This document shows positions 1 through 10,380 of a DNA stretch of 64,000 nt, piece by piece; positions within the stretch are counted from its first letter, which is position 1, and each line of letters starts with the position of its first letter. The position numbers and the translations under genes were made by a program. Under the pieces are notes generated by a model. The model saw only the letters and a list, made by a program, of their open reading frames with translations. It searched no databases and was not told the origin of the DNA. The DNA is taken from assembly GCA_963565915.1 (NCBI GenBank), contig OY751493.1:1736001-1800000 (forward strand). Reading direction: 5' to 3'. This DNA is from Entoloma clypeatum (Eukaryota; Basidiomycota; Agaricomycetes; Agaricales; Entolomataceae).

Positions 1-48
1 CCTCAAGCTGAACTCATCGGCCTATTTATGAAACACTTGTATTTCTAG

Positions 49-1593
49 GACGAATCTACCATCAAACCTCTCCCCACCGATTGTGTCCACGTGGCTTGGA
101 CATTGAATTCGAATACGCCTATCGAACCACTCATCATCTTCTCTCGCCTCAACCTCCTATACATATACAACGTACGGAGGAACGGAATCGCAAGTTACCT
201 CCGTGGGCACGGCGGGGTGCGATTTTCTACCAAAAGCTGGAGTCCACATGTTGATGCAGAGATCTGAAGGCTATTACTTCTATATCTGTCCATCCAACTA
301 CCACAAGGCTGTTTTGCACGACTTCTCGTGATCACTCTACCCGGATATATGATTTGGAACTTAGTCCTCAAGACGCTCCTTCGAATCCATGTTGGCCTCC
401 TGCAAAAGGAGCTAGTCTCGCCGGTGCAGCACACGGTCTCCACATGACAGAGAGGGAGGGGAGTGGAAGTGGTCGTTGCATCATCGTGCTCATGGGTGGA
501 AGATCTGGTGGCCATCAGGCTGCCGTTCTCGGTGCTGTGAGCCTTCTTTTCTTAGTTGGAATTACTTTTCTGATGGCCAGCCAGGCCTTTCACCCAAACC
601 TCCCGCTTATTGCGACATGTGGCGTTTGTGATTCTGATCTGGTTGTCGATAAAATATTCTGATCAGTCTCGCAGCTCGACAGGCTTGTGAAAATTTGGTT
701 TGTGCCTCCCGTCTCGAATGAAATACTCACTCGCGAGGACAAGCCTTTATTCAGCAGTGGTAGGATTCACAAGGCAAGGGTACTTTCTGTTTCATGGTAC
801 GAAAAATCATTGTTCTCCCTAGAGATAACTTATCCGTATTCCTGATTGCCATTTGCAGGGTAGATCAGGATCTTCTGCTGACACACAGTGCACCAGCACT
901 GATGAGAACCTATCCTGACAAGTTAGAATCAAGGGAGACATATCTGGAACCCGGACAACTCATCCTTTGGCGCTGGCTGAGTATGGATCGCTTCTTCCCC
1001 TCAAGTGAAGGAGACAGTAAGCGTCAAACGACCCTGAGGGGATGTGCATCTGTAAGACAGTATTTAATACCAGTACCACAAGGCTGAATAACATCTTAGG
1101 ATTACCAAGAAAGCTGTAAGTGTTGCGTTCATTTGTAGCGTCTAATTTGCTTCTAGCCCGTTGTCTAGGCTCTTTCAAAATAATTTCAGCACTCTCTTTT
1201 CCTAAAGTTGCCACCCAATTCATCGCCCCGGTTGTCGATCTTCATCATTCCTCCAAACATGATCCTGTCATCGTCTTTACCTATCCTGAATCCACGACAA
1301 TCACCATTCTCAATTTGATCAACATGCCTCCCCGTAAGCCACCGTTATTCCCTCTAGATGCAATGGATATCGTAGAAAAGGCGCAACGGATGGGTCTGGC
1401 GGATCATCCTGTTGCAAATGCTGAGGAGCTGCCTTCGGAAATTTCTGGTTGGGAAATCAGGATCCCTATCAGTACCACAGAGCCAGGGAGTGAATGCAGA
1501 ACACTCATGGCATGTGGTATGGGTATAGGTGGTGAGACTATTGTTGGCATTGGCGTCGGTGGGAGCATGTGGGTATGGGATGTTCGAGATTAA
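49..1593 (+). CDS. EED/ESC-type Polycomb WD40 protein (5' partial)
   Basis: This is the C-terminal part of a WD40 beta-propeller resembling EED, the histone-methyl-reading subunit of PRC2 (H3K27 methylation). Exons: 49-216, 270-536, 585-623, 675-796, 859-1051, 1100-1115 and 1190-1593; all junctions are GT-AG and keep frame. The joined protein shows GHGGAITSISVHP, then SRDHSTRIYDL, then GRCIIVLMGGRSGGHQ followed by an insert-poor blade, LVKIWFVPP, REDKPLFSS, a QLILWRW blade, and ends GSMWVWDVRD. Order and spacing follow EED (GHGNAIN, SKDHALRLW, GHRDEV, final SIWRWDRL). The N-terminal blades lie left of the window; base 48 is the end of an intron. One exon is only 16 bases long. Assignment to EED rather than a generic WD40 protein rests on the order of several motifs; I am fairly sure. 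Confidence 0.8.
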
Positions 1594-1849
1594 GATTGGC
1601 ACTGTCCAGCATGGATTGCATTCTCGACTTACGAACGGAACGTGGGACTTGTCTAGTATCGAGTTCGTCCAATCTATCGAAGAAGCAATGTACAAACGGC
1701 TGAAAGTAAGTAACAAGCAATAGAACGTCCTCCGATGCATCTATGTACTCTCTGCAATTTTCGACCCCACAAGAATTGCATCCAAGATTGACCTTCTCGT
1801 GGCTTTTTCATAGGATTGTCGTAAATGGACTGAACGAACTTACCAATGA

Positions 1850-2351
1850 TCAGTAACGCTCGATCGTCCCGGTAGGAGATTTGGTGGCAACCTCGGCAGG
1901 AATCTGACGTTTCTTGTTGATCTTCAGGGTGCCGTCAGGAGACTTGGACGGAACTTCCTCAGGAATTTCACGCTTAGCGTATCGCTCGACTGTTCCGGTG
2001 GGTGACTTGGTCGCAACTTCCGCGGGAATCTGGCGCTTCTTATAACGCTCTGGGGTACCGTCCGGAGACTTGGTCAGAACCTCTTCAGGGATTTGGCGCT
2101 TAGCGTAACGCTCGACTGTCCCGGTGGGTGACTTAGTTGCGACTTCGGCAGGAATTTGGCGTCTGACATAGGCCGGAATGGCCTGGAATGACTCCGTCAT
2201 GCGCGTTTCAAGGGTAAGCTAAACGATCGGAATGAGCAATCGGGGATCAGACGATGTAAGGGGTACTGACCTCCACTGGCAGAGGGAAGGCAATTGTTTG
2301 ACCAGCGAGGGTGAAGAGAAGAATGGCGGAAAGAGGGATGGGTACAAACAT
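1850..2351 (-). CDS. Secreted Kex2-processed repeat peptide precursor
   Basis: A 149-residue precursor made from two exons (2351-2271 and 2218-1850) joined in phase 0 by a 52-base intron. Residues 1-21 form a clear signal peptide (start MFVPIPLSAILLF, cleavage likely after TIA). A short leader ends in Arg-Arg at residues 46-47. Five units follow, separated by KR, KKR, KR and KKR, the consensus for Kex2 cleavage. Units 1 and 3 read QIPAEVATKSPTGTVERYA; units 2 and 4 are a variant form with EEV and SPDGT; unit 5 is like unit 1 without the last Ala. The last unit ends at the stop codon without a basic pair. Processing should release peptides of about 18-19 residues, most with N-terminal Gln. This is the architecture of fungal Kex2-processed repeat proteins, which include alpha-factor precursors and dikaritin RiPP precursors. 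No UstYa-type gene is visible nearby, so the end use is unknown. Confidence 0.82.
1853..2158 (-). repeat. Five tandem 63-bp coding repeats
   Basis: The precursor gene holds five units with a 21-codon period including the dibasic spacer. Units alternate between two types (A-B-A-B-A), which suggests that the original duplication unit was a 126-bp pair. Units 1 and 3 encode the same 19 residues but differ at eight of 57 bases, all synonymous. Confidence 0.85.
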
Positions 2352-2510
2352 TGTGGTGAAGAGAATACGGATGGCAAAGGAAGGGAAGGCGTCCAGGCCT
2401 GGAGGAAACTGGGAAAGATGAGACGGGTAGCGAGAAGTGAGATTGGGAGACTTACAGAACGAAAGGGGGGAGGGGAAAGAGAAATGGAGCTGGTCACATC
2501 CTTGACCCTC

Positions 2511-2518
2511 CTATATAG
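2511..2518 (-). promoter_or_regulatory. TATA-like element upstream of the repeat precursor
   Basis: CTATATAG lies 160 bases upstream of the precursor's start codon and about 60 bases from the ESF1 start on the other strand. It is a plausible core promoter for the precursor gene. The motif is palindromic, so the strand is inferred from position only. Confidence 0.4.
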
Positions 2519-2575
2519 TATATGTTACCGTTGCCAAGTCTACAAAGTATCCGTCTAACCCACGTGACTCTATTC

Positions 2576-4874
2576 ATGTCTGACCCCCGCTTTGCAAGGC
2601 TCAAATCCGATCCTCGCTTTCGTCGTCCTCGACGGAAACAGGCCAAGCTCGTCGTCGATGACCGTTTCAAGGGGATATTCGCAAAGAAGAAGAAGAAGTC
2701 CAGCCTTGGTACCATTTGACGCCTCGCAACCCAGTCCAAGGTGTTCACCATCTAATTCTTGCAGCTCAAGTCGATAAATATGGGCGCCCGATTCCTGACA
2801 GTCAGGACAACGATAATTTAAGGCGTTTCTATCGCCTAGGAAATCAGGAGGAGGAGGAGGACCCAGAGCCTCCAGTTGACTATGCTCGAGGAGAGGTCCT
2901 GCTCGAGTCCTCCGACGAGGATGAAAGTCCAGGCCAGGATGCCGCGCATAGAGATGGCATTGACTCTGATGATGATGAAGGGCCCCTCAAATCTGATGCA
3001 GAGGTCAACTTGGACGAAACCAACTTCGCGGATTTGGATGGACAGGCGGCCGCTTATACCACTTGCTATCCTGAAACCGAAGAACAAACAGTGGAACCCA
3101 CGCGCCGTCTCGCAGCTGTTAATCTTGACTGGGAGCATGTACGAGCAATCCATCTTTTCAAAATATGCTCTTCCCTTTTGTCCTCTACCGCATCGGTGTC
3201 ATCGAAGGCCTCTGCCAGCTCTCATCAACCGAAATCCGTCGAACGATCAGCTGGGAATGCTGCACGTGGGAAGGTGATCAGTGTCCGCGTATATCCTAGT
3301 GAATTCGGGAAGGAGAGGATAGCCCGAGAAGAGATCGAGGGTCCACCGCCTGAGATTTTCAAGAAGAATGCTAATGACGAAGACCTGTCTGCCATCGATC
3401 TGTATGATGTTGGTGGCGAAGAAGATTACGATGTAGATGCTTTGCGCAAATATCAGCTTGAACGGCTGCGGTTCGTCACCGTACTTCTCCTCGGATGCTC
3501 CATACTCATGATGACCCCAGGTATTATTATGCAATTATTATTTGCGACACAATTCAGGCTGCAACTCATTTATATACGGAACTGGATGGCACAGAGTTGG
3601 AGCGCTCTGCAAATGTTTTCGACCTTAGTTACGTCCCGGACGATATGACCTTCGATAAATGCAGGTAAATACGGTCAATTCTCACAGTAAACTCATGTCC
3701 AATGATTGTCAGGGATGAGGCCACCGGTGATCCCGACCCTACTTTCAAAGGCATCGATTTTGTTACTGATGTGAGTGGAGCCCCCTTTATGTATATCATA
3801 ACTCACGCAAAAGTACAGGCGCTTCGACACTCAAAAGTTAACTTAACCTGGGATGATGATGATCGTGAACGTGCTCAGATTACCCGACGGACACTTACTC
3901 GCAAAGAGATTGATAATGCAGATTTTAGAGCCTATCTTGCTTCGTCAGACTCGGACATACCTGATGCAGAGGCGTCTCAAACGAACAAGGAACATAAAAA
4001 GCCATCACGCGATAAACTCCGTTCACTCTTACTCGATGGGACTCTTGACGATTTGCCAGAGGGTTGGGGACGTGATGATGACGACTCGGAAGACATTGAC
4101 ATGCAAATAACGTTCAGACCAGGTCTGAAGGAAAACAAGGGCCAGGATGAAACAACTCTCGAAGCATATCAACGCAAGATGAGAGAGAAGAGGAAAAAGC
4201 GAAAAGAGGAAGCCAACGATAAGCCCCGTCAGCAGAAGACAGACGGCGATGCTGATGGCTTCTTCGACGTCGAGGGCCACGAGGAGGCAGCCCTTGCTGT
4301 CAAGCCCAGCAAAACGTCTGAGCCCCAGGCTCAGCACACCCGTGCAATGGCATCATCCATGTCGCACCTTGAGACCACTCCCGAGGAACTCGCACTTCTT
4401 CTAGGCTCCGACAATCCGAATGCAGAGCCCAAGCACTTCAATTTAAAATCCGTCCTCAAATCTGAGAAGAAATTGCGGCGGAAAGAAAAGTGGAAGAGGG
4501 ATAAAAACCGAGACGACAACGAATTTCAGGCTGACTTCTCGATTGACGTCAAAGATGAAAGATTTACGGTTCTCCATGAGGATCCGCAATTCGCGATTGA
4601 CCCGACTAACCCTCAGTAAGCCTTTGTCAAACACCACGCATTTGCAACATAACCCTTCTTTTGTAGCTTCAAGAAAACCAACAGTATGACTGCTTTGTTA
4701 AACGAGCGCTCTCGGCGGCAAAATTCCTCGCAGTATGATCGTCTCAAAGCTGTTCAGATATCAAATGGCACCACGACCGCAGAAGGCAAGGGCTTGAATA
4801 GCTTAGTCGAAAGTGTCAAGCGAAAAAGTGCTACTAGTACGACAGCAGGCTCAGGGAAGCGCAGAAAACTGTGA
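2576..4874 (+). CDS. ESF1: Pre-rRNA processing protein ESF1
   Basis: Nucleolar factor of 18S rRNA maturation. The start MSDPRFARLKSDPRFRRP is the conserved ESF1 N-terminus, followed by VVDDRFKG. An intron after SSLG leads to VDKYGRPI. A long acidic region follows, then the conserved core with YAIIICDTIQAA, LYTELDGTELERSA, LSYVPDDMTFD and FKGIDFVTD, split by short introns. The C-terminal half is highly charged (RRTLTRKEIDNADFRAYLAS, then a KKLRRKEKWKR segment) and carries the NUC153-type end, with DERFTVLHEDPQFAIDPTNP followed by a last exon with LLNERSRR. It ends in a basic tail KRRKL that could serve as a nuclear signal. Transcribed divergently from the repeat precursor, 224 bases between start codons. 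No defect was seen. Confidence 0.92.
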
Positions 4875-5098
4875 TTATTTGCCGACACGATGTTATCTCG
4901 AAAAGCACAAAAGCATTACAGGAATGAACCAATGTCCAAATTGCGGAGTCGTCTCGAACAATCGTAACTATTGAATGAAGGCCCTAATCCCTGAGTATCC
5001 AAAGAAAGCACTCAATCACTAGTATCAGCCGGTCGCGTCCATTCAAATGAGCAGACCCAATTTGTACCTCCGATGGGTTGTGGATGCACCTCAGCCTG

Positions 5099-5997
5099 TC
5101 AGGAGATCTTAGCCTTAGAAAAGTCCAATTCCGGATGAGCGGCTTGGAACTTCTTGAGGGCCTGTGCAGGTTGTTCACTTATGATTCAGGGGCCAGCTCG
5201 AGGTAGCTGTACTGTCTTACCTCCATTTTTTTCATTTCGTCAGAAGTGGGTTTGCCGAGTTGCTGTATTGATTTAGCAGGAACGATATGGATAGGGGAAC
5301 ATGGAACCATTACCTTCTGCTGATTGTCAAACTAGGTGAATCGTTAGCTCAGGAATCATGAGGAAGCGACGATCTCCACCATCATTTTCTCGACCATACC
5401 TCTGGGCGTCGAGAATCAGACATTGTCAAAGTAGTACGATGAACATGCTGATTACCTTGTTTCGCCATCGAGGTCACTGAGCTTGCTGTTTGGCGGTTCA
5501 ATCTTCCTAGTGTCGATTTTCGGATGGTGCGTGAGGACATTCTCCCACCATCGCTCCTTGTTCAGCTTTTCTAGATGAACAAGGACGGATCGGCCGTCCT
5601 CTAGATGGCGCTCAATTGAAGAAATACGATATTTCTCATGGATGTACTTACGAACAGTCCATGTACTATCTTCTAGTTTGATCTCCTGGCAAAGCTCCCC
5701 ATCGAGGATTTTGTCTTGACCCTTCAGGCCAACGCTGAGTTTCCTCTTTTGTAAGACGACCGAAAGATCTCTAGCTCTGGTTCCATCTGGTACAGGGACA
5801 ACAACGTCGACCTCCCCTAATTCTTGGGTCCAAGTGTAGGGTAAAGCTGAGGAGAGTTGATCGAGTCGACTGATAGTTCCGAGTTAGGTCTAACGAGACG
5901 TACTCGCTTGTTCTGCAACTTCCCGCGACCTGTCCTCTTTATCCCGCGCCTCTCGTTGTTCCTTCGTGAGGCTGTCATAATCGTCTTGGGGTGACAT
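5099..5997 (-). CDS. nudC: Nuclear movement protein NudC (CS domain)
   Basis: Hsp90-linked cochaperone needed for dynein-dependent nuclear migration. The protein starts MSPQDDYDSLTKEQREARD, a charged helix. Its CS domain follows with YTWTQELGEVDVVVPVPDG, LSVGLKGQ, DGELCQEIKLEDSTWTV and VHLEKLNKERWWENVL. The tail carries the family signature HHPKIDTRKIEPPNSKLSDL, DGETR and MVEKMM, then GKPTSDEMKKM, and ends PELDFSKAKIS. Several short introns split the C-terminal half between about 5640 and 5170. Length and order match the NudC core family without the long N-terminal coiled coil of animal NUDC. Convergent with ESF1; divergent from the SUMO ligase gene, with 192 bases between start codons. Confidence 0.92.
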
Positions 5998-6189
5998 GGT
6001 ATGAATGCTGCAAGATTATTCACTGAAAATCAAGATCACTGTTTACACACGATTGTCCTCGTTTATCATTGAGGCGTTAGACAAATAGCTATCCACCGTG
6101 TTGACTGTCCATGGTGCTGCCCTACCTGCAACTTGTTCGTTTCAATTCCATCGGCATTCTTTTATACTTCGTCGCGAAGGACAACATTA

Positions 6190-8648
6190 ATGACAGGTTC
6201 TGACGTATGGCTGGACTTCGAGGTAAGCCGCATACTCCGTTTCTCACCGACGATTACATCGCCCAATTCTCATTACTTTCAGCAAGTTCGACATACAATC
6301 AAGAACAACACCGTCGACAAGCTGAAACAGATCCTGTCAGGTTTCAATGAGGAATGCGCCACTCACGTCTCAAAAACCGGGAAAAAACAAGAGGTTATCG
6401 ACCGTATCGTCGGAATATTGGACCATTGGAGAGCACAAAACATGGAAGATAAGTGGACAAAGGCGAAAGCGGTTATATCTCAGGTGCGGAATACTGGATT
6501 GTGAGTTATTTTACTTACTATTGCGTGCTTCCTGACGTGAAGTTTCTTCATGGAACGGAAGTGCGGCTGTGTCTTGACCTGACTGACGTCTAACTTCAGC
6601 TACACTCCTAACCGCATGAATATCAATCTTCCGATCCCTCCACCCACCAACACAACCGCTCTTCATGGGCAATACCCTATCCCTGGTCTCATCAAAAATC
6701 CCTATGCCAATGCCCCTGGACCGAGTACGCTTTCTAGATACGATCCCTATGCCCCCCCCCGAAAGCCAACAATGCCCTCAAATCCCATCCCGTCCTCATC
6801 TGTAGCAAAACCATTAGGTATGCCATAAAATCACACGTGGCACCCTTCTAACATGGGCTTTAGGCATACGTTTTAAAGAGTCCCCTTTCTTCCAAATAGA
6901 TCAGACGGTGTCGAGTATCGTAGAATGTCCAGGTATGTGTTTCCCGTTTCCCCCTCCATACATGTCATTTAATTGAGGCGTTGCAGAATCGACAAACGCC
7001 ACCGATCGTCGACAACAGCATGTGTCGTTCACTCTCAATAACGACCAATTAACCAAGCTCAAGTCAAAGTAATCATATATCCATTACCTTCAATGTTTCT
7101 TCTCACTTTCTTCCAGTTCGAAATACCAAATCCGACTGTTCTGTACTTCTTCGATATTCTATGCTGGACAGAACTCCTTCAGAGCAAACGCTGTGCCTTG
7201 CTTGATCGAGTTTCCTCCAACCTGCGAAGTTCGCGTCAACAATGTTCAACTGTCGGCAAATCTGAAGGGTCTGAAGAAGAAGCCTGGAACTGCTCCTCCC
7301 CCAGATATCAAATCATATGTGCGACTTTCGGGGGTTCAAAATCGAGTCGAAATGGTTTATGTGAACAGTCAACAGCCTCCACAATTGAAGGTCAATGATC
7401 GTCCAAATCACATCATTTCTTCCTGACTCCTGCCTGTGTATTCAGAAATATTACCTTGTGGTGCTGCTTGTTGAGGCAACCACAGTTGACAGTCTGGTTT
7501 CTAATTTGAAGTCCAACAGCCGCAGAAGTTGTGAAGAAATACGCCAATCGAGTTCGTAGTTCCATTCCGTGTCATATACGTCACTTAAAGCCGTGGTGAC
7601 AGTGGTTGCATCGTTATCAGATGATGACGACATTGTAGCAGGTCCACAGAAAATGTCATTGAAGTGTCCCGTCTGTCGTTTTATTGGTCTTCTTGACACT
7701 CACATTGACCTCCAATTAGCTGAGTTTTCTGCGGGTTGCAACTCCTTGTCGGTCTTCGCGATGTGTTCACCCACAATGTTTTGATGCGACATCATGGTTT
7801 TCGGTCATGGAACAAACGACAACTTGGTTATGTCCCGTCTGTGAGCGAGTCTTGGATTGCAAAGATCTCGTAATTGATGGGTATGAACGTTGTTGTTTTT
7901 GCCATCAAACCTCTTCCAATACGTCTTCAGATACTTCGATGAAATTTTGAAAGCATGCCCTGAAAGTGTGGAAGACGTGATGGTCGAAGCCAACGGTGAT
8001 TGGCATACGTCGGATAACAAACATGCATCTGCCGGGTGGAGAGTATCACATCCTACAGTCGTCTCCGACAAGGTTCCATCATTGCCCCAGCCGAGGGCCC
8101 ATTCTCCACCTAGGCCTACCACAGCCGACTCGAATGGGAAAGCCAAAGCGAATGACAGCGAAGTGTTAGTGCTCGACTCTGATGATGAAGACGAGGGTCA
8201 GGTGAAGCGAGAATTATCGCCGTCATTTGCAAGCGGATCGTCTGTTGCACGCTCATCTGTACCTCAGTCTCAGCCGGCGCGGGATGATGCCATCATAGAT
8301 CTGACGTTGGATTCGGACGAAGATGAAGAATCCCCTCCGAGACAAACCGGAAAACGGAAAGCAACGGAGTCGGATATATCGCAATCGGCATCTTCGACGG
8401 ACCAGATGTGGAAAAAGAGCAGAGTGGATTCTGGGTCGTTTGGAACTTCGTTAACAAACGGTGACGGACATAACACGACCTCCTCATTACGACCTCCCAT
8501 TTCGCCTCTTCGATACCCAAGCGGCGGCTATTCACCAACCCCCATGTCGCCAGTTTACTCCCGCCCAAGAGGAGGGACCCCTTCAGGGAATCCCCGACTA
8601 CCAAGCATCAATAATATGCTTCCACCAGCAAGTGGACGATGGGCATGA
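6190..8648 (+). CDS. SIZ1: Siz/PIAS-type SUMO E3 ligase
   Basis: Transfers SUMO to nuclear substrates. The start MTGSDVWLDFE is joined by an intron to the SAP-like DNA-binding motif (NNTVDKLKQILSGFNEECA, then KKQEVIDRIVGIL). A proline-rich linker with repeated DPYAPP-like segments follows. The PINIT domain is seen in GQNSFRANAVPCLIEFPP, VRVNNVQLSANLKGLKKKPG and KKYYLVVLLVEATTV. The SP-RING, split by an intron ending at about 7720, reads KCPLSFLRVATPCRSSRC, VHPQCFDATSW and LCPVCERVLD, with the expected Cys/His pattern. Downstream are two acidic SUMO-interaction-like stretches, VLVLDSDDEDE and IIDLTLDSDEDE, and a Ser/Pro-rich tail. All catalytic features look intact. Confidence 0.92.
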
Positions 8649-8906
8649 GTTACGAGTACTTATTTTATTCCATTGATTGTATCTTACGTTCCCAACATCG
8701 ACACATAATACTTGAGTCTGCGATTATATAATTCATGCCATCTGAAAAAATTTCATACCGACGTCGGGGCTAGCGGAGTTGTAAATGATTGTTCCGGTGG
8801 TTTCCGAAAGCCTTTTGATAAGCCAAAGTTTTCTGGGAAGTCTTTCAATTTGCATTCACTTCCCTCCTCCAACCACCACTCATCCTCCTTCTCCCCTCCC
8901 TCCAAA

Positions 8907-10204
8907 ATGGCCGATACCAAGAAGGTCAAAAGCCCCAAGGACTTCGCTAGTACATACACCTTTGCCGCTCAACAATGCCTTCCTCACTCATCCTCACTTT
9001 ACAGTCGATTTCCTCATGGGGGGTGTCTCTGCCGTACGTTTTCGCACCTACCTTAATCTCCTTTCTCATGCCGCCTTCAGGCCGTCGCCAAAACCAGTGC
9101 CGCCCCCATAGAGCGCATCAAGTTGTTGGTGCAGAACCAGGATGAGATGGTTCGACAAGCTCATCTCTCTCGTTGTCCTTGCTGACACGTCACACTTTTC
9201 TCAGATCAAACAAGGTCGCCTGGCTACCCCCTACAAGGGCGTCGGTGATGCTTTCTCTCGTACTTACAGGGAAGAGGGCCTCGTCTCGTTATGGAGAGGA
9301 AACACTGCCAACGTCATCCGGTACTTCCCTACTCAAGCTCTTAACTTTGCTTTCAGTCGGTATCACAGCTTCCTTCTCGCGTACACGTGCTGACCCCTCA
9401 TTCAGAGGACTACTTCAAGTCCTTGTTTGGCTTCAAAAAGAACGACGGTTACTGGAAATGGTTCGCTGGCAATGTCGCTTCCGGTGGTGCTGCTGGTGCT
9501 TCGTCGTTGCTCTTCGTCTACTCTTTGGATTACGCGCGGACGCGGTTGGCTAACGATGCCAAGTCTGCCAAGGGTGGAGGAGCCCGCCAGTTCAACGGCT
9601 TGGTCGACGTCTACAAAAAGACACTCGCTTCAGATGGTATTGCCGGTCTCTACCGCGGTTTCGTTCCCTCGGTTGTGGGTATCATCGTCTACCGAGGTCT
9701 CTACTTCGGTGTCTATGACTCTCTCAGTGCGTGATGGCTGGCTTCTCCGTTCTTCCCTTCCTCATCTCGTTGCAGAGCCTGTTGTTCTCGTTGGTGCTCT
9801 TGAGGGCTCATTCCTGGCATCATTCGGTCTCGGATGGGGTGTTACCATTGGTGCTGGCCTTGCCTCATACCCTCTGGACACAATTCGGTCAGTCTCATCA
9901 ACCGTATTTTTGTTCGTATGGCGGCTCATTATTATGTGGTAGTCGTCGCATGATGATGACCTCTGGCTCTGGCGTGAATTACAAGTCGATGTTTGATGCT
10001 GGGTCACAGATCGTTGCCAAGGAGGGCACCAAGTCACTCTTCAAGGGTGCTGGTGCTAACATTCTTCGTGGTGTTGCTGGTGCTGGTGTCCTCTCTCTCT
10101 ATGACAAGCTCCAGCAAGTCATGTTCGGCAAGGTTTACTCTGGTGGTACGTGATTTGTTGAACGGTGAAGGGTGGAAACTGAAGTATTTGCAGGCTCGGG
10201 TTAA
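8907..10204 (+). CDS. AAC: Mitochondrial ADP/ATP carrier
   Basis: Inner-membrane exchanger of ADP and ATP. Three mitochondrial-carrier repeats are present: [15 protein letters not shown] with [33 protein letters not shown] with [16 protein letters not shown]; and SYPLDTI followed by RRRMMMTSG. The RRRMMM signature of ADP/ATP carriers is rebuilt exactly across the intron ending near 9945. Six transmembrane helices are implied. The final exon is tiny: an intron after YSGG joins GSG and a stop at 10202-10204. Frequent pyrimidine-rich codons and a pyrimidine-rich leader at 8865-8900 are typical of a strongly expressed fungal gene. Confidence 0.95.
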
Positions 10205-10380
10205 TCCCGTTGCTGGTTATTAGCGTACTACTAGACTTCTATCGTTGATTACCATCGTTTTGGTATACCTTATACAATCACCGTCGATAAATACATTATG
10301 GACTGCATTCGAATGAACTTCGTGTGACCCTGGACTACCCCAATCCATCCCTCTCTCTTCCTCTCATCCATGTCTGGTCG

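Noticed and set aside
1850..2351. Calling the repeat precursor a mating pheromone
   Set aside because: Basidiomycete pheromone precursors are short and end in a CaaX box; this protein ends in ERY without one, and no pheromone receptor gene is in the window.
2219..2497. 92-codon minus-strand frame over the precursor's first exon
   Set aside because: It is a different frame from the signal-peptide exon (2271-2351); only the latter joins the repeats in phase and gives a secretion signal.
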